This document shows positions 1 through 5,713 of a DNA stretch of 5,962 bases, in pieces. The position numbers and the translations under genes were made by a program. The notes under the pieces were generated by a model. It made no database searches. It was not told where the DNA came from and saw only the letters and a list, made by a program, of their open reading frames with translations. Position 1 is the first letter of the stretch. Every line of letters starts with the position of its first letter. This DNA comes from Rhizosphaericola sp047606825 (GTDB lineage Bacteria > Bacteroidota > Bacteroidia > Chitinophagales > Chitinophagaceae), in assembly GCA_047606825.1 (NCBI GenBank), contig JASGDY010000016.1:1-5962 (forward strand), given 5' to 3'.

Positions 1-228
1 ACGGATTTCTGGGAAGCCTACGTAGGGGTTATCCCTAAAGGGAAGCACAAACAGTCCAAGGCGGAGACCTTCACGGTGGAAGGCTACAACAGCCTGTTCA
101 GGCATTTCTTGGCAAGGATGAGGCGCAGGACCAAGTGCTATACTAAAAGCCGAAAAATGTTGGAATATTCCATCCTTCTGTTGATGCTGAAAAGAAACGG
201 ACAGCTTGATCTTATTGTCATTCTATAG
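1..228 (+). CDS. IS1-family transposase, C-terminal part (5' end outside window)
   Basis: The frame is open from base 1 to the TAG at 226-228, giving 75 residues. The stretch TVEGYNSLFRHF (residues 25-36) followed by ARMRRRTKCYTKS (38-50) matches the end of IS1-type DDE transposases, where an (E)RxN/EGxN segment precedes a basic RxxRRTxCxSKS motif. The glutamate at residue 27 is the likely last acidic catalytic residue. In this family the enzyme cuts and joins the ends of its own element. The missing start lies left of the window, so it cannot be said whether the gene is intact. A right terminal repeat of the element was not recognised between 229 and 374. The call is from motif memory, not alignment. 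Confidence 0.85.
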   Translation, partial: TDFWEAYVGVIPKGKHKQSKAETFTVEGYNSLFRHFLARMRRRTKCYTKSRKMLEYSILLLMLKRNGQLDLIVIL

Positions 229-315
229 TTACTAATATCAAAAATAAAACACGGTCTTCATATATCTTTTGCTACATAAACATTCTAAAAAAATAAAATA
301 TCCAGTTCAATCCCT

Positions 316-323
316 TATCTTTA
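316..323 (+). promoter_or_regulatory. Possible Bacteroidota -7 element for the acetyltransferase gene
   Basis: TATCTTTA matches the Bacteroidota -7 consensus TAnnTTTG at seven of eight positions and would give a leader of about 45 nt before the ATG at 375. No clear TTTG -33 box is seen 19-21 bp upstream, so this is tentative. The rest of 229-374 is AT-rich and holds no recognisable gene. Confidence 0.3.
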
Positions 324-374
324 TACAATTAACCCAATAGTTTGGAACCTCAATTCCTCATTTAAACGAGCAAT

Positions 375-662
375 ATGTCCATCACTATCAAAAACTCTGA
401 AAAAGACGGCAAAGGTCTGTTTGAAGCATTCGAGGAAACAACCAAGGTGGGCGAGATGGCCTACGTCAAAAACCAATCCGGTGTCCTGATTATCGAACAC
501 ACGGAAAGCGACCCTGCGTATAGTGGGAAAGGCATCGGAAAACAACTGGTCAACGCAGCGGTTGCCTATGCGCGCGCCACCCGCCTAAAGGTCATCCCAC
601 TCTGCCCCTTTGCCTCCAAGGTCATGGAAAGCAAAGAAACATACAAAGACGTTTTAGCGTAG
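375..662 (+). CDS. Short GNAT-family N-acetyltransferase (YjdJ-like, Acetyltransf_CG type)
   Basis: This 95-residue protein has the compact single-domain layout of the small GNAT class. A central strand GVLIIEHTESDPAY (36-49) leads into YSGKGIGKQLV (49-59), the acetyl-CoA pyrophosphate loop with the usual GxG/A spacing. Helix AAVAYARATR (61-70) follows, then the family-typical LKVIPLCPFASKV (71-83) with Cys77. Known members transfer, or are predicted to transfer, an acetyl group from acetyl-CoA to an amine. The substrate of this class is generally unknown and cannot be read here. The protein is cytoplasmic, with no signal or membrane segment. The ATG at 375 gives the usual length. It stands alone, 136 nt before the E1 gene and in the same direction. 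Confidence 0.88.
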   Translation: MSITIKNSEKDGKGLFEAFEETTKVGEMAYVKNQSGVLIIEHTESDPAYSGKGIGKQLVNAAVAYARATRLKVIPLCPFASKVMESKETYKDVLA

Positions 663-692
663 ACGGAAAATCAGGAAGGCTGGAAGAAAAAC

Positions 693-718
693 CGCGGTTC
701 GTATCCACATGAACCACG
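693..718 (+). terminator. Hairpin after the acetyltransferase gene, possible weak terminator
   Basis: GGTTCGT (696-702) can pair with ATGAACC (709-715) with one G-U pair, and two more pairs form beyond a single mismatch (693-694 with 717-718). It lies 30 nt after the stop codon. No run of T follows directly, so it is not a classical intrinsic terminator and could be a neutral hairpin. Confidence 0.25.
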
Positions 719-724
719 AGGGTC

Positions 725-776
725 ATTTTCAACCCTCCACTTTCAACTTTCAAGTTTTCATTCTGCACTTTCCATT
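725..776 (+). repeat. Imperfect CTTTCAA tandem repeats in the leader region of the E1 gene
   Basis: Two perfect adjacent CTTTCAA heptamers occupy 740-746 and 747-753. Related units flank them: TTTTCAA at 726-732, TTTTCA at 755-760 and CACTTTCCA at 766-774. Such C/T-rich tracts are, from memory, common between genes in Bacteroidales. They end just before the putative promoter at 787. Function is unknown. Confidence 0.45.
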
Positions 777-786
777 CTAAATCTGT

Positions 787-794
787 TATCTTCG
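787..794 (+). promoter_or_regulatory. Possible -7 element for the E1 gene
   Basis: TATCTTCG fits TAnnTTTG at seven of eight positions, and a TTTC lies about 18 bp upstream where the -33 box belongs. It ends only 4 nt before the ATG at 799. If it is used, transcription would begin at about 799-801, which would favour translation from the in-frame ATG at 835 rather than 799. Confidence 0.35.
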
Positions 795-798
795 TGCT

Positions 799-3186
799 AT
801 GCAAAATCCAAATCTCATAGAAGAAAACGATAGCATGCTCTCTTATGAAGCATTTAAGGAATCAGTGCTCAACGATTACAGGATTGCTGTGGAAAGCCGG
901 GAAGCCAGCCTATTGGGACGCCGGGAAGTACTGACCGGGAAAGCCAAATTCGGCATCTTCGGGGACGGCAAGGAAGTAGCGCAGGTCGCCCTCGCCCGTT
1001 TTTTCCAGAAAGGGGATTTCCGCTCCGGCTATTATCGCGACCAGACATGGATGTTTGCCCTCGGCATCACAACGATTGAACAGTTTTTTTCTCAACTATA
1101 CGCCGACACCGACCCGGACAACGAGCCCATGAGTGGAGGACGTAACATGGTCGCACACTATGCAACACCCAATACCGACAAGGACGGCAACTGGCTGCCG
1201 CTGGTCGAGCAATACAATACAGGGTCGGACATGGCGCCGACCGCCGGACAGATGCCGCGCGCATTGGGCATGGCTTTAGCCTCCAAACTTTTCCGAAACC
1301 TCCCGTCCTTACAGACCGAACAGTTTGCTGGACTTTCCCACCACGGCAATGAAATCTGTTTTTGCTCCATCGGCGATGCGGCAACGTCCGAAGGACATTT
1401 TTGGGAAATCGTCAACGCAGCGGGTGTCAACCAGGTGCCGCTCGCGATTTTTGTATGGGACGACGGCTATGGCATTTCTGTTCCAGTGTCTACACAGACC
1501 GTCAAAGGTTCGATTTCCGAAGCACTGAAAGGATTACAACAGGAAAATGGCAGCAACGGCATCGATATCTATCAGTTGAAAGGTTGGGATTACGCAGGCA
1601 TGTGTGAAATACTCGAACCCGCCCTCAACAAAGTACGCGAGCAACAAGTCCCAGCCATCTTCCACGTACAGGAACTGACCCAACCACAAGGACACAGCAC
1701 CTCCGGCAGCCACGAACGCTACAAATCGGCAGAAAGGCTGCAATGGGAACGTGAATGGGACGCTCTGAAAAAAATGAGGGACTGGATTGAGGTCAACGGC
1801 ATCGCGACCACCGAAGAACTGGAAGCTATCCGCTCCGAAGCACGCAACAAAACCAAGGAATGCCGTAGCCGTGCCTTGCAAAAATATACCGCTCCGCTAT
1901 TGGCGGACAAGGAACGCCTATTGGAAGCTCTCACTTTCGCCGACAACCTGTCCGCTTCCACAGCACAAAAAATAAAAGACCTACAACGCTGCAAGGAGCC
2001 CCTCAAAAGAGATATGCTCCATACAGCAGCCTGCATACTGGAAGAAACTGATTCCAACGCACCACGTGCCCAACAACTCAAAAAACTTTACCTAGAGCTT
2101 AGGAAAAAATATACCGACCGCTACGATGCCTACATGATTGACGAAGGTCCCAAAAGCGCCCTGAAAGTACCGGAAATCAAACCGAGGTACAGTGATTGGT
2201 CGCCCTCCATCAACAGCTACGAAATCATCAACAAATACTTTGACAGTCTGTTTCAAAGGAATCCTGCCGTATTTGCGTTTGGAGAAGACGTAGGCAAGAT
2301 TGGCGACGTCAACCAGGGGTTTTCCGGATTGCAGGACAAATACGGCAATCTGCGGATTTCGGATACGGGCATACGCGAACTTTCCATCATGGGAAAAGGC
2401 ATCGGTCTTGCCCTGCGCGGCTTGCGCCCCATCGCCGAAGTCCAATACGTGGACTATATGTATTACGCGCTCGAACCGTTGGCGGATGACGTGGCCGGAC
2501 TTTTTTACCGTACGGACGGCAAGCAGAGTTGCCCGATTATCGTCCGCACACGTGGCCATCGGTTGGAAGGTATTTTCCATAGCGGTTCACCCATGAGCGT
2601 ACTGGTAAGTGCACTGCGTGGCGTGCATGTCTGCGTTCCCAGGAACATGGTGCAGGCTGCCGGCATGTACAATACGCTCCTCCAAAGCAACGACCCGGGC
2701 ATCGTCATAGAATCATTGAACGGCTACCGCCTAAAAGAAAAACTGCCGGACAACCTCGCTGACATTACCGTACCGCTCGGCGTTCCAGAAGTTTTGGAAG
2801 AAGGAACGGACATCACCATCGTTACTTACGGTTCCACACTACGCATCATCACGGAGGCGACCGAACGCCTACGCCGACAAGGCATCCGTGCGGAAGTTAT
2901 TGACGTACAGACGCTTTTGCCGTTTGACGTCAACCACCTAATCGTGGAATCATTGAAGAAAACGAACAGGATATTGTTTGTTGACGAGGATATGCCAAGT
3001 GCCACTGCCGCCTATATGTTCCAACAGGTCATTGAAACGCAGAACGGCTATAAATGGCTCGACGTCGCTCCTCGCACGCTTACAGCAAAAGCCCACCGTC
3101 CCGCCTACGCCAGCGACGGCGACTATTTCAGCAAACCCAACGTGGAAGACGTGATTGAAACAGTTAGGGAAATGATGAACGAATGA
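799..3186 (+). CDS. Fused alpha-beta E1 of a 2-oxo acid (branched-chain type) dehydrogenase, thiamine diphosphate dependent
   Basis: The 795 residues contain both E1 chains in one polypeptide. The alpha part (about 13-360) carries the ThDP/Mg motif GDAATSEG (192-199) ending in DDGYGIS (221-227), plus the HSTSGSHERY loop (299-308). An alpha-helical linker rich in charged residues spans about 365-450. The beta part starts with AFGEDVGKIGDVNQGF (493-508), has SDTGIRELSIMGKGIGLALRG (521-541) with the ThDP-activating glutamate probably at 527, and ends with a transketolase C-terminal domain (about 657-785). E1 decarboxylates a 2-oxo acid and passes the acyl group to lipoyl-E2. The family name suggests branched-chain substrates, but pyruvate-type or other use cannot be excluded. 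No E2 or E3 gene is in view. Separate chains total roughly 700-730 residues, so the length fits a fusion. The ATG at 835 (residue 13) is an alternative start. Confidence 0.9.
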   Translation: MQNPNLIEENDSMLSYEAFKESVLNDYRIAVESREASLLGRREVLTGKAKFGIFGDGKEVAQVALARFFQKGDFRSGYYRDQTWMFALGITTIEQFFSQLYADTDPDNEPMSGGRNMVAHYATPNTDKDGNWLPLVEQYNTGSDMAPTAGQMPRALGMALASKLFRNLPSLQTEQFAGLSHHGNEICFCSIGDAATSEGHFWEIVNAAGVNQVPLAIFVWDDGYGISVPVSTQTVKGSISEALKGLQQENGSNGIDIYQLKGWDYAGMCEILEPALNKVREQQVPAIFHVQELTQPQGHSTSGSHERYKSAERLQWEREWDALKKMRDWIEVNGIATTEELEAIRSEARNKTKECRSRALQKYTAPLLADKERLLEALTFADNLSASTAQKIKDLQRCKEPLKRDMLHTAACILEETDSNAPRAQQLKKLYLELRKKYTDRYDAYMIDEGPKSALKVPEIKPRYSDWSPSINSYEIINKYFDSLFQRNPAVFAFGEDVGKIGDVNQGFSGLQDKYGNLRISDTGIRELSIMGKGIGLALRGLRPIAEVQYVDYMYYALEPLADDVAGLFYRTDGKQSCPIIVRTRGHRLEGIFHSGSPMSVLVSALRGVHVCVPRNMVQAAGMYNTLLQSNDPGIVIESLNGYRLKEKLPDNLADITVPLGVPEVLEEGTDITIVTYGSTLRIITEATERLRRQGIRAEVIDVQTLLPFDVNHLIVESLKKTNRILFVDEDMPSATAAYMFQQVIETQNGYKWLDVAPRTLTAKAHRPAYASDGDYFSKPNVEDVIETVREMMNE

Positions 3187-3234
3187 TGAACGTAATCAAT
3201 CGTCGATCCTAAAAATGCAAACACCCTTGAATAA

Positions 3235-3353
3235 GGATGGCATGAAAACCATCCTCCGCTCTGCCGGAACTATGAACTTTTGATGGAAACGGCGGAGGAA
3301 ATGACCAAATTGTCCGCCATAAAACTTTTATTGAATAAAATTTAAACAGGCTC
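3235..3353 (+). mobile_element. Remnant of an IS5-family (IS1031-like) element: transposase C-terminus plus right inverted repeat
   Basis: Read from 3235, the + strand gives GWHENHPPLCRNYELL and then a tail ending SAIKLLLNKI with TAA at 3343-3345. The pattern W-x-E-N-H-x-x-L-C-R-N-Y-E, followed some 20 residues later by LLLNKI and stop, is the C-terminus of IS5-type DDE transposases. The usual N-H-R-R has become N-H-P-P, and a stop lies at 3232-3234, so this is decayed. The stop overlaps the terminal repeat TTTAAACAGGCTC (3341-3353), which is the reverse complement of the start of the element at 5749. Everything left of 3235 is lost, leaving about 120 bp of an element normally about 0.9 kb long. 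Confidence 0.82.
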
Positions 3354-3432
3354 TTAGTTTCAATGCCTTTGCGACCGCCCTTATGGCGGTCAAGTCCGAC
3401 TTGCTTTCCGAAAATACTGTTATCGCTTTCAT
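3328..3432 (-). pseudogene. DUF2683-like small gene, truncated by the IS5 end
   Basis: From ATG at 3432 the - strand reads MKAITVFSESKSDLTAIR..., then a helix to AKALKL. This start resembles DUF2683 proteins, short Bacteroidota proteins of the form MKxxTVxxxxxxxLxAxKAxxKALK, often found as the antitoxin-like partner of a RelE-type toxin. After CTA (Leu26) the frame enters the IS5 terminal repeat at 3353 and finishes as RACLNFIQ with TAA at 3328-3330. The real C-terminal half is gone and was presumably deleted together with the left part of the IS. The resulting 34-residue chimera is unlikely to work. The family assignment rests on the first 26 residues only. Confidence 0.6.
3341..3353 (+). 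repeat. IS5-type right terminal inverted repeat of the left remnant
   Basis: TTTAAACAGGCTC is the exact reverse complement of GAGCCTGTTTAAA at 5749-5761. It is followed by TTA (3354-3356), which fits the TNA target of the IS1031 group. Confidence 0.85.
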
Positions 3433-3437
3433 AGGTA

Positions 3438-3467
3438 CAAATTTAAAAATATTATCCGACTACGCAA
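3438..3467 (-). promoter_or_regulatory. Putative Bacteroidota promoter of the truncated DUF2683-like gene
   Basis: On the - strand TTG (3467-3465) and TAAATTTG (3445-3438) are separated by 19 bp, the classical Bacteroidota -33/-7 arrangement. The -7 box is a full match to TAnnTTTG. It ends only 5 nt before the ATG at 3432, which implies a nearly leaderless mRNA or a chance match. Confidence 0.35.
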
Positions 3468-3479
3468 CAGAGACTGCCG

Positions 3480-3513
3480 TTTGCTTTTTTTGATGGATGG
3501 TGCAAAAAGCAAA
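3480..3513. repeat. Perfect 10-bp inverted repeat between the coupling-protein and DUF2683-like remnants
   Basis: TTTGCTTTTT (3480-3489) and AAAAAGCAAA (3504-3513) form a perfect stem around a 14-nt loop, starting just after the TAG of the coupling-protein fragment (3520-3518 on the - strand). It could act as a terminator or processing hairpin for that gene. The stem is AT-rich and the 3' side on the - strand is not followed by a T run, so termination is uncertain. Confidence 0.4.
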
Positions 3514-3517
3514 TAGG

Positions 3518-3960
3518 CTAAAATTTTAGCAACGACAAGGCTTCTGCCTTGACTGCTTCGTATGCTGTCCTTATATCCTCTTGGCTCACGCTGCCGTTTC
3601 CTCCGATTGGGGTTTGGGAAAAACTGCTGTCCATTGGTACGGCGATGCGCCCCTGTTTCTGTACGCCCTCCGAAAGTTGGACGTAGAAAGAACCTGTTTG
3701 TTGGGTGGCAACGTCCTGCGGTCTTACCACGTCTCTTTCTTGGTAGTTGTGGCTCGTTGAATGGTTGACGTTGTTGGCTGTCCGTGCCCGTCCGATGATA
3801 ATATGGTTCCTGTAGCTTTTGTTTTTGCTTGAACTAACCATGAGTTTGTCGTACTTGCCGAATAGGCCGATGACCCTTTTCACCGTGTCCGCTTTTTGTC
3901 TGCCGTACTTGTCAACGATTTGGCTTATGTCCTGCGCTGCAAGTACGGTTGAAACCTTGT
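3518..3960 (-). pseudogene. C-terminal fragment of a conjugation coupling protein (VirD4/TraG/MobC type)
   Basis: On the - strand the frame from about 3958 reads KVSTVLAAQDISQIVDKYG, the classic end of VirD4-like ATPases (TVLAxQDISQ...YG, the last motif of the hexameric pump that feeds relaxase-bound DNA into the type IV channel). It continues with IGLFGKYDKLMVSSSK, then the YQERDVVRPQDV segment and QTGSFYVQLSEG, features I associate with Bacteroides TraG/MobC C-termini, and ends at TAG 3520-3518. Upstream of Lys at 3958-3956 homology stops and a TAA appears at 3985-3983. Walker motifs and membrane helices are therefore missing. The intact stretch has a GTG at 3883, but it is unlikely to be a real start. 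About 20 residues normally found between the YG motif and the LFGK motif seem to be missing, suggesting an in-frame internal deletion. Confidence 0.7.
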
Positions 3961-3982
3961 TATCTTTTGTATTGTATAATAT

Positions 3983-4336
3983 TTATAAAGATGTACTTCT
4001 GCCTTTCCATATAAAATAAAAGAAATACACAGAAAAAAAAATATACGTAGAGTATAGTAAAAATGTATTATTAAGTGAATTATTTGACATAAGAAAAAAA
4101 CCAATAACAGAAAAAAACAAATTTAACAATACAAAACATGCTAATAATAATCTATTTATACGACGTTTTAATAATAATATTAATAGCAATAGTATTATAT
4201 CAAAAATGTAAAATATATAATACAAAAAAGTCAATACGAATCCTTCCCATTCACCAAATTTTGTATTAGAAAATGAGCTTATTAATATTGCTAGTAATAA
4301 AATAATAAAAGGTGTTATATTTTTAAATATTTTCAT
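3983..4336 (-). CDS. Small four-helix membrane protein, third gene of the AT-rich cassette
   Basis: The 117 residues are almost entirely hydrophobic, with segments at about 8-23, 33-56, 62-83 and 91-110. Positive charges lie at the N-terminus (Lys2, Lys5), between helices two and three (KRR 57-59) and at the C-terminus (KGR 111-113). By the positive-inside rule both ends are cytoplasmic and the loops near 24-32 and 84-90 face out. No family is recognised. The ATG at 4336 lies 3 nt after the stop of the Fe-S/hydrolase gene, so the two are co-transcribed and probably translationally coupled. Small polytopic proteins next to a hydrolase-like domain are often immunity or docking partners, which is inference here. 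Base composition is extremely AT-rich, unlike the E1 region. The stop lies about 22 bp before the coupling-protein fragment. Confidence 0.75.
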   Translation of the reverse strand: MKIFKNITPFIILLLAILISSFSNTKFGEWEGFVLTFLYYIFYIFDIILLLLILLLKRRINRLLLACFVLLNLFFSVIGFFLMSNNSLNNTFLLYSTYIFFSVYFFYFIWKGRSTSL

Positions 4337-4339
4337 ATT

Positions 4340-5209
4340 CTATTTACAAGTTCCATTATTAAAATCCCCTACTCCTCCTGAACCATCTATATAGTAATTT
4401 GGGTTATTCAATCCTCTAATATCTTCACCCAAATCTCCTGGATTGAATCCACCACCGCCTGGCCAAGTTCCCGAGTGTGGATTAATAAATATCCCAGCTA
4501 GTTCCATTACATGTATTGCATAATCAGTGCAATTGTTTGTATTTAAATTATAAGTTCCGCCCAGATTGTCCATAGCGTCGGTTAAGATTGCGTTCGTCTG
4601 TCCTGCGGTAATATTAACAGTTAAGGCGATATCATAAAAATGGGCTTCATTATCTACAAACACTCCTGGCGAATTAGGATTAATTGGAGTTACAAAAGAT
4701 TTTGGATAAAAACCCCATGTTCTGGTAAAAGTCTGTCCACCAATAGTTTGAGTTATAGATACAAATGCATGACCAACATTTGTTGGATTAAAGATATCAT
4801 ATGTTTTTCTAGTATGAGAGATTGGCTGGTCTACATAGATAGTTAGTTTAGAACTACCAATAATATTCAAACAACTTAAAAACTCTTTAGTAGATATTAT
4901 TTTTTTAGGATCAGGAGGAGGGGCTTCGTATTCGGAGGAATTAGATGACGACGAACCACCATCTCCAACAATTTCTTGTTCTTCCGGACTTTCTCCTTCT
5001 GTATCATATATCGCACTTGTTGGACATTCAGGGATACATGCGAAACAATCAATACAGCTTAAATTATCAACTTTCATTGTAATCACTGAATCTGTATATC
5101 CATTGCCCACATCAACAGAACTTCCAAAAAAAGAAAAGACGCCAACTGGACAAATTTCTCTACAATCTTTACAAAGAATACAACTGAATTTATCTACATA
5201 AATACCCAT
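4340..5209 (-). CDS. Ferredoxin 2[4Fe-4S] domain fused to a permuted-papain-like (GHAF...NNC) domain
   Basis: Residues 1-65 hold two textbook [4Fe-4S] motifs: C10xxC13xxC16xxxC20P and C52xxC55xxC58xxxC62P, all eight cysteines present. An acidic, Ser-rich linker with a PPP stretch spans about 70-102. The second domain (about 120-275) has GHAFVSIT (146-153, His147), WGFYP (165-169), NNCTDYA (225-231, Cys227) and PGDLGEDIR (257-265). A His in GHxF before a Cys in NNC is the order seen in permuted papain-fold proteins (LRAT-like, DUF4105-like), and I recall similar GHAF...GFYP...NCTxY domains at the C-termini of Bacteroidota proteins. Catalysis is inferred, not shown. There is no signal peptide, so the protein is cytoplasmic or exported with a partner. 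It starts 4 nt after the lipoprotein gene and is followed 3 nt later by the membrane protein gene. Confidence 0.82.
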   Translation of the reverse strand: MGIYVDKFSCILCKDCREICPVGVFSFFGSSVDVGNGYTDSVITMKVDNLSCIDCFACIPECPTSAIYDTEGESPEEQEIVGDGGSSSSNSSEYEAPPPDPKKIISTKEFLSCLNIIGSSKLTIYVDQPISHTRKTYDIFNPTNVGHAFVSITQTIGGQTFTRTWGFYPKSFVTPINPNSPGVFVDNEAHFYDIALTVNITAGQTNAILTDAMDNLGGTYNLNTNNCTDYAIHVMELAGIFINPHSGTWPGGGGFNPGDLGEDIRGLNNPNYYIDGSGGVGDFNNGTCK

Positions 5210-5213
5210 AAGA

Positions 5214-5680
5214 TTATTTTCTAATAAAATATTTTAAATTATTTACTTTGAAGTCTTGTACCATATTTACTTCATTCAATTTTGAAATATATTTATTTTT
5301 CGAAATTTGAATGGGGTTTGCAAAAGAAGTACACTGTATTAGAGTTTTATTACGAATTTTATATTCAACAGTTGCAGAGTCATTTGGTGTAGTTTTAGTA
5401 GCATATGATGGAAATATCTCTTTGCAATAATCTAGATTAAATGTTTTTATAATTTTCTTTATATATACAAATTCCGATTTTCCTCCTCTTTCCTCGATAA
5501 CCCAATGAATATTGTTATCTCTAGATATTTCACTAGATGTTTCTAAATTAGCTTCTAAACTAGAGTCCTTTTTACACAACTCTCAAGTATTGATGATGTT
5601 AAAATAACAGATAAGCCAGATTTTACAACATTCGATAAAAAACGTCTTCTATTGTGAACTTTCACAGGTATTGGTTGCAT
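5214..5680 (-). pseudogene. Tat-signal lipoprotein gene split by a frameshift at the lipobox
   Basis: Two overlapping frames make one protein. From ATG 5680 comes MQPIPVKVHNRRRFLS, a twin-arginine motif, then a hydrophobic segment and the lipobox ILESC. This frame runs out at TAG 5557-5555 after 41 residues. A second frame, open from 5579 only with a TTG, begins CKKDSSLEANLE and continues for 120 residues to TAA at 5216-5214. Removing two bases from the GTGT run near 5573-5578 fuses them as ESC-KKDSS, a typical lipoprotein junction. A -1 slip would also fuse them, with two cysteines. The mature part has two further Cys and no family I recognise. The intact protein would be a Tat-exported lipoprotein. 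Decay, phase variation at GTGT, recoding or a base-calling error are all possible. It is the first gene of the operon. Confidence 0.72.
5555..5680 (-). other. Tat signal peptide with lipobox (N-terminal frame of the split lipoprotein)
   Basis: A basic n-region VKVHNRRRFLS (residues 6-16) carries the RRxFL core. The h-region SGLSVILTSSI (21-31) follows, and LESC (32-35) is the signal peptidase II site. Tat signals export proteins already folded. After Cys35 this frame gives only VKRTLV and stops. Confidence 0.7.
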
Positions 5681-5705
5681 TATTTTCAGTATCTTATTTA
5701 ATGGT

Positions 5706-5713
5706 CAAATGTA
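5706..5713 (-). promoter_or_regulatory. Putative -7 element driving the three-gene cassette
   Basis: TACATTTG on the - strand fully matches TAnnTTTG and lies 25 nt before the ATG at 5680, leaving a leader of about 20 nt. The -33 region (about 5733-5736, CTGT on the - strand) fits poorly. It lies between the IS5 left end and the first gene, so the cassette has its own promoter. Confidence 0.42.

Noticed and set aside
229..374. Right terminal repeat of the IS1-family element
   Set aside because: No IS1-like end sequence or target duplication could be recognised, and the left end is outside the window for comparison.
622..804. A 60-codon - strand reading frame between the acetyltransferase and E1 genes
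   Set aside because: Its middle is a translation of the CTTTCAA repeat tract, and both ends overlap real genes. No family resemblance.
1158..2081. Several long - strand and alternate-frame reading frames inside the E1 gene
   Set aside because: They are antisense or shifted readings of a well-supported conserved enzyme, and their products have no recognisable domains.
3373..3394. Stem GACCGCC/GGCGGTC resembling a terminator after the IS remnant
   Set aside because: It lies inside the coding part of the DUF2683-like gene and has no T run. It is best explained by the Thr-Ala-Ile-Arg-Ala-Val codons.
3562..4019. Two + strand reading frames opposite the coupling-protein fragment
   Set aside because: The opposite strand carries recognisable VirD4/TraG-type motifs. 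The + frames read as antisense noise.
4640..4846. A 68-codon + strand frame inside the Fe-S/hydrolase gene
   Set aside because: It is antisense to the GHAF/NNC domain and resembles nothing known.
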